Source: JBOFEH01 sp051650265
GTDB lineage: Bacteria; Bacillota; Clostridia; Lachnospirales; Cellulosilyticaceae
Assembly (NCBI GenBank): GCA_051650265.1
Contig: JBOFIR010000049.1
Span: 1-22,866, forward strand
Reading direction: 5' to 3'
Length of the DNA stretch: 22,866 nt
Part shown: piece after piece, positions 22,134-22,866 of the stretch
Numbering within the stretch: position 1 is the first letter of the stretch
Layout of the letters: every line of letters starts with the position of its first letter
The notes under the pieces: model-generated
Seen by the model: the letters and a program-made list of their open reading frames with translations, nothing else
What the model was told of the DNA's origin: nothing
Databases searched by the model: none
Position numbers and translations under genes: made by a program

Positions 22134-22866
22134 ATGTTCAAGTTCATCAAGTCGCTTTTCAAGGCGCTCTTTCTTACGCTTTTTACACTAGCACTCCTAG
22201 GTGCTGCTGTTTTCTTCTATAGCCTAAAGATCGAACCTAACTTACTTAAGACAACCACACATCAGCTCTACTCTACGTCAGGAGAACTTGATGGTTTACG
22301 TATTGTACAGTTTTCTGATACACACGTAGGTGCTTTCTACGATGAAGCAGATATGCAGCGTCTAGTAGACAAGATTAATAGCCTAGAGCCAGATATTATT
22401 GTCTTTACAGGCGACTTGGTGGACAACTGGGCCAAGTATCATAACCGTAAAGCACTCTATGACATCATGAGTCAACTCAATGCCCCGTTTGGCAAATTTG
22501 CAGTCTATGGCAATCATGACTATGGCGGTGGCGGTACCCGGTTATACAAAGCCTTCATGGAGGCGTGTGGCTTCGAATTGCTCGTCAACACATCGAAGCA
22601 TCTTACTTTGTCATCCGGCGGAACGATTACTATCTCAGGCTTAGATGACCTGATCTTTGGCAACCCTAACATCGAAAAAGTTGTCCAGGGGCGCCCCGCG
22701 GCAGATTATCAACTTATCCTTGTACATGAGCCTGATATTGCCGACGCCGTCGCACCACATCAATTCCACCTACAACTTTCAGGGCACAGCCACGGCGGGC
22801 AGGTAAGTATCCCTGGCCTCCCGCATGAGCTGATGCCACCTTATGGAGAACTTTACACCGAAGGGA
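22134..22866 (+). CDS. Membrane-anchored calcineurin-type metallophosphoesterase (partial)
   Basis: The reading frame runs from the ATG at 22134, with AAGGAG six to eight bases upstream, to the right edge: 244 residues, C-terminus missing. An N-terminal membrane anchor (about 10-30) precedes a full metal-binding core: FSDTHVG (60-66; Asp62, His64), FTGDLVDN (91-98; Asp94), GNHDY (126-130), VHEPD (197-201) and SGHSHGGQ (216-223). This is the YkuE-like class of exported phosphoesterases. It starts ten bases after the MurG-type gene, so it belongs to the operon. A substrate in lipid-linked or polyprenyl-phosphate chemistry is plausible from context, but unproved. Translated by hand. Confidence 0.93.
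   Translation, partial: MFKFIKSLFKALFLTLFTLALLGAAVFFYSLKIEPNLLKTTTHQLYSTSGELDGLRIVQFSDTHVGAFYDEADMQRLVDKINSLEPDIIVFTGDLVDNWAKYHNRKALYDIMSQLNAPFGKFAVYGNHDYGGGGTRLYKAFMEACGFELLVNTSKHLTLSSGGTITISGLDDLIFGNPNIEKVVQGRPAADYQLILVHEPDIADAVAPHQFHLQLSGHSHGGQVSIPGLPHELMPPYGELYTEG

Noticed and set aside
1..22866. Noc-binding sites of ATTTCCCGGGAAAT type
   Set aside because: Read through for the core CCCGGG with flanking A/T symmetry and found no convincing case; Noc sites must lie elsewhere.
1..22866. CRISPR array, transposase or prophage
   Set aside because: No regularly spaced repeats, terminal inverted repeats with transposase, integrase or structural phage genes were seen; a single lysozyme gene is not enough for a prophage call.

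Overview
The window reads as chromosomal DNA of an AT-rich, Gram-positive bacterium, most likely class Clostridia (the Lachnospirales/Cellulosilyticum side is my guess, not shown by the sequence). The reasons are strong AGGAGG-type ribosome sites, a T-box in front of a TyrRS gene, a TPP riboswitch on an ECF-type thiamin transporter gene, a parA-parB-DUF4446 operon plus a separate noc-type gene, and a MurG of the Staphylococcus aureus sequence type. No phage, IS element, CRISPR array, tRNA or rRNA was seen.

Layout. Positions 1-785 hold the start of a secreted stalk-domain protein (minus strand, runs off the left edge). At 890-1800 there is a textbook promoter, a TPP riboswitch, thiT and a terminator. 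At 1802-4098 (minus) come a small unknown protein, tyrS, and a long tyrosine T-box leader with its promoter. At 4108-5989 come an orphan T4-type lysozyme, a parS site, a YkuS-like protein and an XRE-type regulator with a repeat domain. At 6045-7358 (minus) come a small secreted protein, a 53-residue membrane peptide and a YcxB-like membrane protein. At 7547-10432 (minus) is a three-gene sugar operon (oxidoreductase, ThuA-like, oxidoreductase) with a divergent AraC-type regulator (10584-11381).

The region 11430-19820 is the chromosome-segregation neighbourhood. It holds DUF4446, parB and parA with a second parS just upstream, a divergent pair of unrecognised membrane proteins, a diacylglycerol-kinase-family lipid kinase, a ~200-bp cluster of DnaA boxes, argS and noc. 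From 20025 to the right edge there is a tightly packed plus-strand operon for envelope carbohydrate chemistry: an SDR nucleotide-sugar dehydratase, a MurG-type glycosyltransferase and a membrane-anchored metallophosphoesterase (cut by the edge).

How it fits together. ParA, ParB and two identical parS sites 9 kb apart place the window close to the replication origin. The 16980-17177 cluster of DnaA boxes, with an AT-rich flank and a lipid-kinase promoter against its outermost box, is the most interesting non-coding feature. It could be an origin element or a DnaA-responsive control region. ParB and Noc can be told apart by the four known specificity positions in their DNA-binding domain. The Noc lacks the usual N-terminal membrane helix.
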